In this document: piece by piece, positions 43,804 through 56,029 of the stretch
Position numbering within the stretch: position 1 is the stretch's first letter
Layout of the letters: the number at the start of each line of letters is the position of its first letter
Assembly: GCA_949361645.1 (NCBI GenBank)
Contig: OX442435.1
Span: 3,582,220-3,646,219, forward strand
Length of the DNA: 64,000 nucleotides
Direction: 5' to 3'
Source: Spongilla lacustris
Lineage: Eukaryota > Porifera > Demospongiae > Spongillida > Spongillidae
The notes under the pieces: model-generated
What the model was told of the DNA's origin: nothing
Seen by the model: the letters and a program-made list of their open reading frames with translations, nothing else
Databases searched by the model: none
Program-made: the position numbers and the translations under genes

Positions 43804-44147
43804 CAAGATATAAAAATTTAATTAAAATAAAATTGGTGATGTAGGATTTGTATAGATTGCAATTGAGTAAAAAGGAAGGAAACAAGGAATTACGGAAATG
43901 ATACAGCATTTGAGTAAAAAGGAAGGAAACAAGGAATTACGGATATTATGCATTCATTAAATTATAAATATTACAGACCTACATTATTTAGCAAATCTAC
44001 CTGCCTGGCCTGAAAGTCTGCTAAATGTAGGTATGTAATATTTATAATTTAATGAATGCATAATATCCGTAATTCCTTGTTTCCTTCAATTGCTATCTAT
44101 ACAAATCCTACATCACCAATTTTATTTTAATTAAATTTTATATCTTG
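43804..44147. repeat. Foldback element, about 344 bp
   Basis: Outer ends CAAGATATAAAA.TTTAATTAAAATAAAATTGG and the complement; inner parts pair TATTATGCATTCATTAAATTATAAATATTA with its complement. The left arm carries an extra tandem copy of AAGGAAGGAAACAAGGAATTACGGA (43872 and 43919), absent from the right arm, so the copy arose after the inverted structure. The loop is about 25 bp around 44010. Confidence 0.8.
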
Positions 44148-46411
44148 TCATATAAACATACAATATTAAAAAAACTACTCAGAACAAGTTTGGTATACGC
44201 GTGGTTCCAGACCCTACATCATGCTAGGGTCCCCAGACTACCTCTGGCACATGTTGATGGTGGGGGGGCAAGGAGGAGTCGTTGGTGACAATCCCGCCCC
44301 TGGCTTGGGAAATGAAGTTGAAGCCCCCAGCACATGTTGCTGATCATGACCATGTGGAGGTCGTGGAAGGACAACCAAGGGGATCATCAACAAGTGTGTG
44401 ACATGCATCATTTTGTGCGTGGGGTCAAGAGGCTGTGAAGAGTTTTGCTCAGTTGGCTTCACAGCTGGCAATCACCTGCTCCAAGCCAAAGTCTGTCATC
44501 ACACGCGACCTATATGGCAGACTAAACACCTGCCTTGTGCAATCAGTAGCATCGGCCATCCTTAGTAGGATTGAGACCCCCCTTTGAACTGTTCTCTGTT
44601 ACTTGCAAGCTTGCTATATTGTCTTATATATATGCTAAACATAAAAAATTAAATCCCTCCTGTAAAGTTGTAGACACTAAGTACACACACACAAATAAAA
44701 AATCTGTAGATTTTTGCTTTAAAAGTTGATTGATTTTTAAGAAAAACAACAATTCTGTAATTAATTCCAACCACAACAGTCATATGTTGTAAGTAGTATG
44801 TTACGTATAATATGAAAGCCTGAAGTGTTTTTTCACATTGGACCTAAGTTTAATATAAACTTGAATATGGAACCTTGACATGCTATGCCTTGGTGCACCA
44901 GACTGTCAGCATTACAATAACCTATACACAGTTAAATCTTTGTCCAGGCCATAGCCATAGTTGCTACACTCATAATAGATACGTAGCTATGTCAGTTAAG
45001 TCTGCCCATGGTATGAACCTACTTCACCATTTCGAAAGCAAATATATAGCTACTTCACACTCGCACTTCATTGTTGATGATCAACATACAATGGACTGGC
45101 AAGCTCGAGCACTACTGTTCATGATGCCTAGGCAAGTAACCGGTCTGGCTTGCAAGGCTAGTTATACATGTACATGTAACAAAGTGGCATAAATTTAGGT
45201 AGGGAACATAAAGTGTAAATGTGCAGCAGCCAAAGCACAACGGTAGTGCCCCTGTGCAGGAGGGTGATGCCCATCCCCCCAAATACGGGTGTATGGGGAG
45301 TTACCTCAGCAGGAGGAGGAAGGTGGTAATGGTCCCTTGAACGGTGTTTTCGTTAAGGAGGATTAAGACACCTAAGCAGGTCCTCCATCAGGTAGGTGGA
45401 TGGCCACACAGCACCTTAAGGTGAGGGAGCGGGTGAACATGGAGTATCATGAAAGTGCTTGTTTCACCTGATGTTGCGGCAGTTGCCTGCTGCAGGTTAA
45501 TGACGGCACCAAAAATAGTTCAGCGCGCATTTTCTCTGCTTGAGTTGAGCACTACTGCAGTGACTGTGCATTTAAAAGTTCTTTATGCCTTCAATGTATA
45601 CATACAAGTACATGCAACTGGTAACATGTACATGTATAAATTGCAATTCAAATTCATGCAACACATTCAGTGTGGAATGTTATATACTCAATAGTTTTGT
45701 AACTAACATATATGCACATGCCATGCATCTAGTATCAGACAAAATTTTGCATGTTGAAGGCAAACCAGACAACTTTTATACATTAATTTTTTAACCCTTT
45801 GCCTGAAATCTTACTTACTGTGGAGACATCTCCAACCGTTGCAACCAAACAAAACTCACAACATGAGTACTAGAAAAGGGTACACATAAAATAATGTTGA
45901 GCTCTTAACTACATTCCATACAGGAATCAATTTATAATAAAGTTGCTTATATCTTCTAACCATTGTTTACATTTTACAATAATCATTACTTAGTAACAAT
46001 GATGGTTAAATTCAAATCCCATGATTATAGCATAAATTGTTCAAATGATAGACCTATAACGGTTTGGAATACTATACCTAAAAAAAACATGCAAATCAAG
46101 AATTATATCCACACATAACAATATGCTACAGAAAACCTGGGTGCTACCACTTTAGTACATAAATTAACTGTTAATTTATTTCAGTAACTTACATGTCAGT
46201 GTCACCAATTGTATGCGCAGTACCATTATTAACATAGAAACCAATTATGATATAGAAACCAATTTGAAAATGAAACGTTACCCACATAATTACAAATAGA
46301 ATAAAAGTATTTAGTGCGAATCAAACGATTAGCGCTGCCAAGCATATGACGTAGTCCTATAGCTATATATAAATTGCTCGCATCATTCTATTTTGCCATA
46401 GAAAATCTAAT
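44148..46411. other. No gene recognised
   Basis: AT-rich with short frames. A patch at 45195-45460 is richer in G and A but holds no ORF or RNA structure I could support. Confidence 0.4.
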
Positions 46412-46847
46412 TTATATTAAAACTGACTTGCTGGGAATTGATGGCAAGTGGGTCCTGCCTTCTTTCTGCAAAACAGAGTGAGTCTCGCCGAGATAAGGCA
46501 CGTGTCGTAGGCCCCTCCCCGGCATGGTATATAGTACAAATCGCATGTACATAGTCCATCGCAAACCTCCTAACGCTTAAAACTCAGTATACATGTAACT
46601 CTACTCAGTCGCATACACGTTGCATCTATAATGCAGCTGTACCCTTGAGCGCACGTGCATACTAGTAGTATGTACTTACGATGGACCTTCCTCTTGGAGC
46701 TGAGGCTGATATAACTCCGTCCCTAGGGGGAAGTAACGAGTTACAACGCTTCTCCACCCATAGATTGAAGACCGTCTTCAATCTATGCTCCACCTCAGCA
46801 CGAGCTAGCTCGTGACGTTGCACACGATTTGTAGTCTCGCGTGCCAT
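46412..46847 (-). CDS. Small two-exon gene, 73 residues, unknown function
   Basis: Exon 1 is 46847-46680: from ATG it reads MARETTNRVQRHELARAEVE, HRLKTVFNLWVEKRCNSLLP, ending APRGRSI, and stops at a strong donor (GTAAGTACAT). Exon 2 is 46465-46412, after an acceptor with a good pyrimidine tract (CACTCTGTTTTGCAG), reading KEGRTHLPSIPSKSVLI then TAA. Both exons are whole codons (168 and 54 nt), so the phase fits, and the intron is 214 bp. The first half is likely a helix rich in Arg/Glu. I recognise no family. It could be a complete small gene or the 5' end of a longer one with other splicing. Two perfect palindromes lie in exon 1. Confidence 0.45.
46759..46814. repeat. Two adjacent perfect palindromes
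   Basis: 46759-46787 is CATAGATTGAAGAC, one C, then the exact complement (14-bp arms). 46799-46814 is CACGAGCTAGCTCGTG, a 16-bp perfect palindrome. Both lie within the coding part of the small minus-strand gene. Confidence 0.85.
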
Positions 46848-46957
46848 GACGTAATAAATGAGATAAGATAAGTAATACAGGTAAGTTTTACTTATACATA
46901 CTGGTACATACATATCACTAATGTCATAATATTTGGTACATGTAATAATACATTACA

Positions 46958-47103
46958 CTATAGGAAATGGTGTATAGAGCTTTGAGACTTTGGCACAGGG
47001 GCCTGCCCTTGCAAGAAATACTCTGGCATTTGAGCGGACAAGGATAAGTTCAGTCTGCTGCAGATGCTGTCAAGAGTGGTAGGTATGGTGGAATTAGCCT
47101 GGA
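46958..47103 (-). CDS. Candidate last exon of an unidentified minus-strand gene
   Basis: On the minus strand, after an acceptor (CTCGCGTTTCAG), the frame reads QANSTIPTTLDSICSRLNLS, LSAQMPEYFLQGQAPVPKSQ and SSIHHFL, then TAG at 46960-46958. The composition is protein-like and ends with a stop soon after, as a terminal exon would. No partner exon was found upstream, and it ends about 110 bp before the ATG of the small gene. Weak call. Confidence 0.25.
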
Positions 47104-47512
47104 CTGAAACGCGAGATGAGAAAAGTAATTTATAGTGACGTAATAAATTGTGCATGTCACAATAATTCGCGCGGACAGGGACGAGGGCAACGTCTTGATA
47201 ATAATATAATTAATTTTATTTTTATTATTATTACGTGAACTAATTCCACCAAGCCAAGAGCTCTGGCCACCCTCTATGGTCGTCTCAGCATGGAGCTATT
47301 CTGATGCGATCATACCTGCCATCATCTGCGTTTAATGACATTATTTTTATAATATTGTATTAATAGAAACATTAGTGTTATAGCTGTAGTTTAGTGGTGT
47401 TATTTGTAATCATAGTACACAATACATGTAATATCATTACAAAAATATAATATTCCAATTTAACAATGCAACAAAACTTATACAAAATACTCTTCGTCTT
47501 CACTGTGAACCT

Positions 47513-47945
47513 TCATTGTCCCCAACACGGACGCTGCATTGCCCCGTTGGACAGCAACTGATAGTTTCTGGGTAAGGTATACAAATCAGTTACTTTCATA
47601 CTTTCACCAGACACCTGCCTCAACCTATGGCCTAACTCTTTAAGGAACTCAGTTGTCCTTGGTCCAAAAACTCCAGTTGTCTCTATTGCCACTGGAGGGA
47701 AAAAGTGGCATGAGTCGAGGTGTTTATATTTCTGCATCTTCTTTTCTTCTGGCTGTTGAGCAACTGCTCCAACTTGCTTTGCAGCAATTGCGGAGTAAGA
47801 TGGTGCAAAAGTATCTGGACAGGTTGCATCCCACACCAGAAATTGGCCACACTTCCAAGGGACAATGGATACACCATCAGGTCACTTCCCATCTCAGTGA
47901 TACAGACGTGATGGAACATGTGTTGCAAATAAAGCCTAGTGTATG
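47513..47945 (-). pseudogene. 3' end of the LINE-like retroelement family, second minus-strand copy
   Basis: Minus-strand frames read GVSIVPWKCGQFLVWDATCP (about 47870-47815), DTFAPSYSAIAAKQVGAVAQ, a Lys-rich stretch, then VAIETTGVFGPRTTEFLKEL and GHRLRQVSGESMKV, with a shift before the final NAASVLG-like part near 47530. It matches the copy in the Helitron closely in motif order and spacing. No poly(A) tail is visible at its 3' side (below 47513), unlike that copy. Whether more of the element lies above 47945 is not clear. Confidence 0.65.
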
Positions 47946-49334
47946 ATGTCGTTGACAGCTGAATGGTGATGGTGGCTCTTTATTTTCAAACATGAAACAA
48001 ACATACATGACGGGTCAACTTCATGATTGAGGACAAGGCCTGACCTGGTAAGAATGGCTCTTGTATTGGACTGCCAAAAAGACTTAGGACTTCGGAGTAG
48101 TGTTAGTTATGATGCCTTCAAGCCTAGCCAAAAATGAGAAAGCATTACATGCTTCTAGACCCCAAGCACCATATAATTCCACAGCAAGGGGGAAACAAAT
48201 CCAGCCCAGTTCAGCATTATAATATGTAGTGCTTAAATGTTTTACTCACTAACAGTTCATGACCTACTGGTCTAGGTGACATTGTCAAAGACCAACAAAA
48301 AAAAAAAAAAAAAAAAAAAACTGAACTGTTGTGGTCACATGACTGCTTTGGTTTTAAATAATTGGCTACCACACTGGTGCCCAACCTCTTGAGGGATATT
48401 GCCCTGACCTCTGCCATCATGCCCAACTATGTTGGGGGTGGAGAGGGGCATGGGCTTACTAGGGACCATAGCTATACCTGACCAGCTGATATCCTCATTA
48501 CTGGATGTGGACAGGGGTAAGTCAGCTGTACCGGACATCATCCCCGCACTCCTGCCATCTTGAGAGGATCAAGCTGAATGGCTGGGTGCAGCAGCCCTTA
48601 AGTTATTAAACACCTAAATAATCAATGGTCCTAAATGCCTAGGAAAAGAAATGTTTTCAAGGCTGGCATTCCCTCCTCATTTATTTTAGCAGACATATAT
48701 ATGCTGAAGCTCGAGGTCCATTACTAGCCATTGTGCGTCTTATAACTTTTACATTGTGTACCAAAAGGTGCATAATATGGTTCATGCATACATATACACA
48801 GTTTTCATTGGTTTATCTTGTGGGGCCAAAGGAGTGGGGAAATTCATTGTATTGAGGTGCTGTTATGTTTTGAACCACTGCTGCTTACTTAACCCTAAAT
48901 ATTTATAACTTTGGGATAAATAGTGGGACAAATTATTTTAAATCTTTGTACATGTACAAGACTAAATACTCTACACCATGTATACACTAAACAATCTACA
49001 CCATGTATAGTTTAGCACCTATGGGTAGAAATCTCCGCCAATAACCATTTTGTCCCATCCAGATCCCAAAGTTTGTTTTTTTAAATGGGGTTATCACCAC
49101 ACATTGTTTACATTTTATAAATGCATTTTCAAAAATGACTCAATCCTTACTGTGAAAATACAATTTTTTTGCAGCTTGTATCTTATAGCGGGCTATACAC
49201 AAAACATCACCAAAATGTCACTTTCCGAAGCTCCAAGTGTAGAGCACTGAAATCATAATTTTTTTAATAAAAAGACTACTTAATTTATCTCACCACATAT
49301 GAATACATTCTGCAGTAGGGCTGCACATCGGTTT
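47946..49334. other. No gene recognised; poly(A) tract at 48297-48320
   Basis: An A-run of about 24 on the plus strand could be the tail of a retrocopy coming from the left. I could not find a matching target duplication. TACATG repeats and a pair ATACACTAAACAATCTACACC near 48940-49010 occur. Confidence 0.4.
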
Positions 49335-49500
49335 TAATTTCACTGATTAATAACATATTATTCTGACATGTAAGAGTGGAGAGCAAGACAGTGTAACAAA
49401 TCGATGCCTGAACACACTAATTTCACTGATTAATAACATATTATTCTGACATGTAAGAGTGGAGAGCAAGACAGTGTAACAAATCGATGCCTGAACACAC
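49335..49500. repeat. 83-bp tandem duplication
   Basis: Two essentially identical copies (49335-49417 and 49418-49500) beginning TAATTTCACTGATTAATAAC and ending GATGCCTGAACACAC. Confidence 0.9.
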
Positions 49501-50590
49501 ACACATGGACACAAATGAGTTCTCCAGTCAGGATAATGCCAGCTGCTGTCACAAGCTTCCTGTTTCACTTTAAGTGCCCTTACAACATCGGCTTCTCGAA
49601 GCACTTTTCTTTGATGATGTACTGTCCAAATTAATGCCACTATTTTCCTCCATTGCAACAGGATGATTCTGGATGTCTAAAATATACATATTGAGGCATA
49701 TAATTACATCACAACAGAGTCTCACAATGCAATATTGATGCTGAAAATTCTGGGCCAGTAGAACATTAAAAATTCATTCTTAAATAGATAAATTCTCATG
49801 ACCAGTACAGCCTAAGTAACTTCACTGTACATGTAAAAGATAATGTGACATGCAATTGTGCAATGAATGGTAATGGTTATATATTAGACATATATTTCAC
49901 ATAACTAGGTTTGCTAAATATTGCATAAATTCATCATTACATAATTGTCATTAATACACCTTGTATTCTTACTGAATTGTTGCCTAGCAATCCTACATAT
50001 ACACATACATCTAAAAGTAAACCATGTTATCATATCTTGTTATTAAAAACCATATAGTGTCATCCCTCAAACAAGAATTATTTAGCAATTGTACAATGTA
50101 CATGTAACAAGACGTAATTATGATATATGCAAACATACAGTAGTTATGGATAAACAGAAAATGGTTTAAAGCCAACTCTTTGTAATTAAAAGCTGCTTAA
50201 TTTGCTTAGTACATGTACCGTCCGTGGCGGTAAGGTTGGTTACAAACGTTGGAAAGATCAGACCCTGATAAACCCCAGATCCCTTAACTGGATTGCTAAC
50301 AAACCTCGAAAAATTGCCACAGTTACTATGACACATGTATATGGAGAAATCAAAAAACAAATAGGTTTACATGTGGTGCTGATACAAAGCTGCCAAAATA
50401 ATTATGGATATGTTTACACCACAGTTATTTCTCCTTGATTGCAGGACACATTATAGATTAACACCTAAGTTGTTGGCCCATTTGCACAGTGTTGCTTTTT
50501 TTTTTCCAGGTGGGGTACAATGAACAAATAGCTTCCTTGGAGGCCTGGAGACAAAATTAACCATCTATACCCAAATATGTGCAAACAGGG
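49501..50590. other. No gene recognised
   Basis: AT-rich. An open frame at 50202-50438 (plus) without known motifs is probably chance. Confidence 0.35.
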
Positions 50591-53500
50591 CATGATCAGA
50601 AGCAGCCAGTAGGCATGGTCATGAAGCAGCCAGTAGGTATGATCAGAAGCAGCCAGTAGGCATGATCAGAAGCAGCCAGTAGGTATGGTCATGAAGCAGC
50701 CAGTAGGTATGATCATGAAGCAGCCAGTAGGTATGATCATGAAACAGCCAGTAGGTATGATAAGAAGCAGCCAGTAGGTATGGTCATGAAGCAGCCAGTA
50801 GGTATGGTCATGAAGCAGCCAGTAGGTATGATCATAGTAGGTATGATCATGAAGCAGCCAGTAGGTATGGTCATGAAGCAGCCAGTAGGTATGGTCATGA
50901 AGCAGCCAGTAGGTATGGTCATGAAGCAGCCAGTAGGTACGATCATGAAGCAGCCAGTAGGTATGGTCATGAAGCAGCCAGTAGGTATGATCATGAAGCA
51001 GCCAGTAGGTATGATCAAGAAGCAGCCAGTAGGTATGATCATGAAGCAGCCAGTAGGTATGATCATGAAGCAGCCAGTAGGTATGATCAAGAAGCAGCCA
51101 GTAGGTATGATCAGAAGCAGCCAGTAGGTATGATCAAGAAGCAGCCAGTAAGTATGATCATGAAGCAGCCAGTAGGTATGATCAAGAAGCAGCCAGTAGG
51201 TATGGTCATGAAGCAGCCAGTAGGTATGATCATGAAGCAGCCAGTAGGTATGGTCATGAAGCAGCCAGTAGGTATGATCATGAAGCAGCCAGTAAGTATG
51301 ATCATGAAGCAGCCAGTAGGTATGATCATGGAACAGCCAGTAGGTATGATCATGAAGCAGCCAGTAGGTATGATCAAGAAGCAGCCAGTAGGTATGATCA
51401 TGAAGCAGCCAGTAGGTATGATCATGGAACAGCCAGTAGGTATGATCATGAAGCAGCCAGTAGGTATGGTCATGAAGCAGCCAGTAGGTATGATCATGGA
51501 ACAGCCAGTAGGTATGATCATGAAGCAGCCAGTAGGTATGGTCATGAAGCAGCCAGTAGGTATGGTCATGAAGCAGCCAGTAGGTATGATCATGGAACAG
51601 CCAGTAGGTATGATCATGAAGCAGCCAGTAGGTATGGTCATGAAGCAGCCAGTAGGTATGATCACGAAGCAGCCAGTAGGTATGATCATGGAACAGCCAG
51701 TAGGTATGATCATGAAGCAGCCAGTAGGTATGGTCATGAAGCAGCCAGTAGGTATGGTCATGAAGCAGCCAGTAGGTATGGTCATGAAGCAGCCAGTAGG
51801 TATGATCACGAAGCAGCCAGTAGGTATGATCAGAAGCAGCCAGTAGGTATGGTCATGAAGCAGCCAGTAGGTATGATCAGAAGCAGCCAGTAGGTATGGT
51901 CATGAAGCAGCCAGTAGGTACGATCATGAAGCAGCCAGTAGGTATGGTCATGAAGCAGCCAGTAGGTATGATCATGAAGCAGCCAGTAGGTATGGTCATG
52001 AAGCAGCCAGTAGGTATGATCAGAAGCAGCCAGTAGGTATGGTCATGAAGCAGCCAGTAGGTACGATCATGGAACAGCCAGTAGGTATGATCATGAAGCA
52101 GCCAGTAGGTATGATCAGAAGCAGCCAGTAGGTATGGTCATGAAGCAGCCAGTAGGTATGGTCATGAAGCAGCCAGTAGGTATGATCAGAAGCAGCCAGT
52201 AGGTATGGTCATGAAGCAGCCAGTAGGTACGATCATGGAACAGCCAGTAGGTATGATCATGAAGCAGCCAGTAGGTATGATCAGAAGCAGCCAGTAGGTA
52301 TGGTCATGAAGCAGCCAGTAGGTATGGTCATGAAGCAGCCAGTAGGTATGGTCATGAAGCAGCCAGTAGGTATGGTCATGAAGCAGCCAGTAGGTATGAT
52401 CATGAAGCAGCCAGTAGGTACGATCAGAAGCAGCCAGTAGGTATGATAAGAAGCAGCCAGTAGGTATGATCAGAAGCAGCCAGTAGGTATGATCATGAAG
52501 CAGCCAGTAGGTATGGTCATGAAGCAGCCAGTAGGTATGATCATGGAACAGCCAGTAGGTATGATCATGGAACAGCCAGTAGGTATGATCATGAAGCAGC
52601 CAGTAGGTATGATCAGAAGCAGCCAGTAGGTACGATCAGAAGCAGCCAGTAGGTATGGTCATGAAGCAGCCAGTAGGTATGATCAGAAGCAGCCAGTAGG
52701 TATGATCATGAAGCAGCCAGTAGGTATGATCAGAAGCAGCCAGTAGGTATGGTCATGAAGCAGCCAGTAGGTACGATCATGGAACAGCCAGTAGGTATGA
52801 TCATGAAGCAGCCAGTAGGTATGATCAGAAGCAGCCAGTAGGTATGGTCATGAAGCAGCCAGTAGGTATGGTCATGAAGCAGCCAGTAGGTATGGTCATG
52901 AAGCAGCCAGTAGGTATGGTCATGAAGCAGCCAGTAGGTATGATCATGAAGCAGCCAGTAGGTACGATCAGAAGCAGCCAGTAGGTATGATAAGAAGCAG
53001 CCAGTAGGTACGATCATGAAGCAGCCAGTAGGTATGGTCATGAAGCAGCCAGTAGGTACGATCATGAAGCAGCCAGTAGGTATGGTCATGAAGCAGCCAG
53101 TAGGTATGATCAGAAGCAGCCAGTAGGTATGATCAAGAAGCAGCCAGTAGGTATGATCATGGAACAGCCAGTAGGTATGATCATGAAGCAGCCAGTAGGT
53201 ATGATCAGAAGCAGCCAGTAGGTACGATCAGAAGCAGCCAGTAGGTATGATAAGAAGCAGCCAGTAGGTATGATCAAGAAGCAGCCAGTAGGTATGATCA
53301 GAAGCAGCCAGTAGGTACGATCAGAAGCAGCCAGTAGGTATGATAAGAAGCAGCCAGTAGGTATGATCAGAAGCAGCCAGTAGGTATGATCAGAAGCAGC
53401 CAGTAGGTACGATCAGAAGCAGCCAGTAGGTATGATAAGAAGCAGCCAGTAGGTATGATCAGAAGCAGCCAGTAGGTACGATCAGAAGCAGCCAGTAGGT

Positions 53501-54296
53501 ATGATAAGAAGCAGCCAGTAGGTATGATCAAGAAGCAGCCAGTAGGTATGATCAGAAGCAGCCAGTAGGTACGATCAGAAGCAGCCAGTAGGTATGATAA
53601 GAAGCAGCCAGTAGGTATGATCAGAAGCAGCCAGTAGGTATGATCAGAAGCAGCCAGTAGGTATGATCATGAAGCAGCCAGTAGGTATGGTCATGAAGCA
53701 GCCAGTAGGTATGATCAGAAGCAGCCAGTAGGTATGATCAAGAAGCAGCCAGTAGGTATGATCATGGAACAGCCAGTAGGTATGATCATGAAGCAGCCAG
53801 TAGGTATGATCAGAAGCAGCCAGTAGGTACGATCAGAAGCAGCCAGTAGGTATGATAAGAAGCAGCCAGTAGGTATGATAAGAAGCAGCCAGTAGGTATG
53901 ATCAAGAAGCAGCCAGTAGGTATGATCAGAAGCAGCCAGTAGGTATGATCATGAAGCAGCCAGTAGGTATGATCATGGAACAGCCAGTAGGTATGATCAT
54001 GAAGCAGCCAGTAGGTACGATCATGAAGCAGCCAGTAGGCATGATCAGAAGCAGCCAGTAGGTATGGTCATGAAGCAGCCAGTAGGTATGATCATGAAGC
54101 AGCCAGTAGGTATGATAAGAAGCAGCCAGTAGGTATGGTCATGAAGCAGCCAGTAGGTATGATCATGAAGCAGCCAGTAGGTATGATCATGGAACAGCCA
54201 GTAGGTATGATCAGAAGCAGCCAGTAGGTATGGTCATGGAACAGCCAGTAGGTATGATCATGGAACAGCCAGTAGGTATGGTCATGGAACAGCCAG
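50591..54296. repeat. 3.7-kb minisatellite array, unit 23-24 bp
   Basis: More than 150 copies of ATGATCATGAAGCAGCCAGT plus AGGT (24 bp). The main variants are GATCATG, GGTCATG, GATCATGGAACAG, GATCAAG (all 24 bp), GATCAG and GATAAG (23 bp), and ACGATC. The 24-bp units make long open frames on both strands (MKQPVGMI and its antisense IIPTGCFM); where 23-bp units occur the frames break, chiefly after 51.8 kb. Longer blocks recur as units, for example near 52019, 52184 and 52730, showing higher-order duplication. The array lies just downstream of the last recognised Rab exon. Confidence 0.97.
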
Positions 54297-54518
54297 GACA
54301 CAATGACAAGCAAATGTCAACTAACATGTTATCACATCAGTGACTCACTGACCCCCAGAGGGGACCTACAATTCTCTCCCTTATGAACAGGGGAGGCCCT
54401 AAAATGGTTATATTTAATATATAAAACCAAAGCTAAACACACTTTGTAGAATTGAGCTCAACGCACGACACACAATTTATGTTAGACATTAAAATGCTGC
54501 AGACTTCTATGTATATTG

Positions 54519-56029
54519 CTAACTTTTCACGATCCACTCAAATGATGCGCTCACATTGGATGAGTCCATTGCAGATGCTTCCATGAAGTATAACTGGTGC
54601 TTATCTATAGAAAGGGAATGCCTCCAATTAGATATATGTATACACATGCAAATTTATACATGTACATGTATTCCCAATGTGCGTACAGTAAAGGCGCACA
54701 GCTATATTACATGTAGCCTGGTGTATGCAGTTAAAAGGAGCTGTTTTTGGGGGGTGGGGGCGGGGGTGCAGGGGGATATGGCACAATAAACAGGCTGTAC
54801 CTGCATACAGCTTCGCCTCTTCAATTGAAACTGCTCTCCTAGCCTGCTCGTCAGACTTATTGCCTATCAGCATGATGCCTATATCAGGGTCGGAGTTGTT
54901 TCTAATCTCCGACATCCAGTACTCCACATGTTCAAAGGTTTCTCGCCTGGTTATGTCGTACACAACTATCACTCCCCGGGCACCTCTGTAGTACCTACAT
55001 GTGTGTACAGGCACATCATAACATCAGACACTCTCATCTACACTGTAGCTCAATATAAAACATTTGTATAACCCATGGGTGGACCTACATGTACATGTAC
55101 TCTACACATACATCGTCAGGCTGATGTATTATTGCCTGCGTGCACATCAAATCAGATATTAATCAAACCATTAACTTATTAAATATGCTGCAATGCATAA
55201 GACTGTTGTATAATACTTAATATCCCCTACATGTACATGTACATGAACATGATGCACAATTCATCTCAGTTTCAGTCGCAATAAATCTACCCATGTACAG
55301 ACAAAGTCATAAAAATGCACAGCACACATTGCATTATCATGTGCACTTACGTTGGGGCCAATGCTCTATAGTTTTCTTGTCCAGCTACATGGCAATTGAA
55401 AACAAAGATATCACGATTGAAACTGCAGTCACAGTCATCATATATATGCATGCACACATTTCATTACATCAACTATACACAGGTCAATGGAACATCAGAC
55501 ATACTAAGAGGTAGATGTAGCAGAAAGTAGCCAATGTACATGCAAGTGCCAATGTACATGCAAGTGCCTTTTATTGAGAGCAATTTTAAAAGCCTGCCCC
55601 TATTAAATAAATAGTCAACAACAATGGAATTTATCGTACATGCACATTTGTTATCAGTACATGCACATTTGTGTTAACATAAACTTTGGGGATTGGGCCA
55701 TAACAGCTAAATGAAACCGCTGAATAAAAAGTTTGGTCAAAAAGTAAACATAGCAGTTACATGTACGATGGTAAGGTTTTTCAATCCCCCTATAAATGAA
55801 AGTGACATAAGCAGTAAAAGGTCCATTATATGCACAGTGCATGTGAAGTGGTAGCAGAATTACATACCAGTGTCCCAGACTTGCAATTTGACCACATTGT
55901 CGCCCAATTGTACAAATTTTGTCCCAAAATCAACTCCAATTGTTGATCTTGATGCTGGATCAAACCTGTCTTGTGTGAATCGTGTAAGAAGGTTAGACTT
56001 TCCAACTCCCTGGTCACCAATCAGTACCA
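54519..56029 (-). CDS. Rab-family small GTPase, four exons seen, first exon missing
   Basis: Membrane-traffic GTPase switching between GDP and GTP. Exons on the minus strand: 56029-55868, 55384-55351 (only 34 nt), 54994-54801, 54604-54519. All have AG/GT borders and fit in phase. Motifs: VLIGDQGVGKSNLLTRF (P-loop), STIGVDFGTKF (switch I, effector Thr), WDTA-GQENYRALAPTYYRG (switch II, built across three exons), GNKSDE (G4) and FMEASAMDSSNVSASFEW (G5, with ASAM for the usual TSAK). The YRGARGVIVVYDITRRETFE block resembles the Rab1/8/11 group; no subfamily is certain. It ends IVKS then TAG, with no hypervariable tail or C-terminal cysteines. Either a further exon exists via another donor (GTGAAAAG at the end) beyond the minisatellite, or the protein is truncated. 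The start exon was not found upstream of 56029. Confidence 0.88.

Noticed and set aside
43519..43806. Minus-strand protein with GRIQEFWKGGSKI
   Set aside because: It is the translation of the hAT element's terminal region (G-rich TIR area), seen in many genomes as spurious protein.
46662..46913. Single-exon reading extended 5' to the ATG at 46913 and 3' into the donor
   Set aside because: The ATG at 46847 and a strong donor at 46679 fit better with a two-exon gene; the upstream part is hydrophobic AT-rich translation without support.
50737..51846. Long open frames (MIIPTGCF and MKQPVGM repeats) as protein genes
   Set aside because: They follow from a 24-bp unit divisible by three; both strands are open at once and the frames end where 23-bp units appear.
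50591..54296. CRISPR array
   Set aside because: Units are contiguous 23-24-bp repeats without unique spacers, in eukaryotic DNA with no cas genes.
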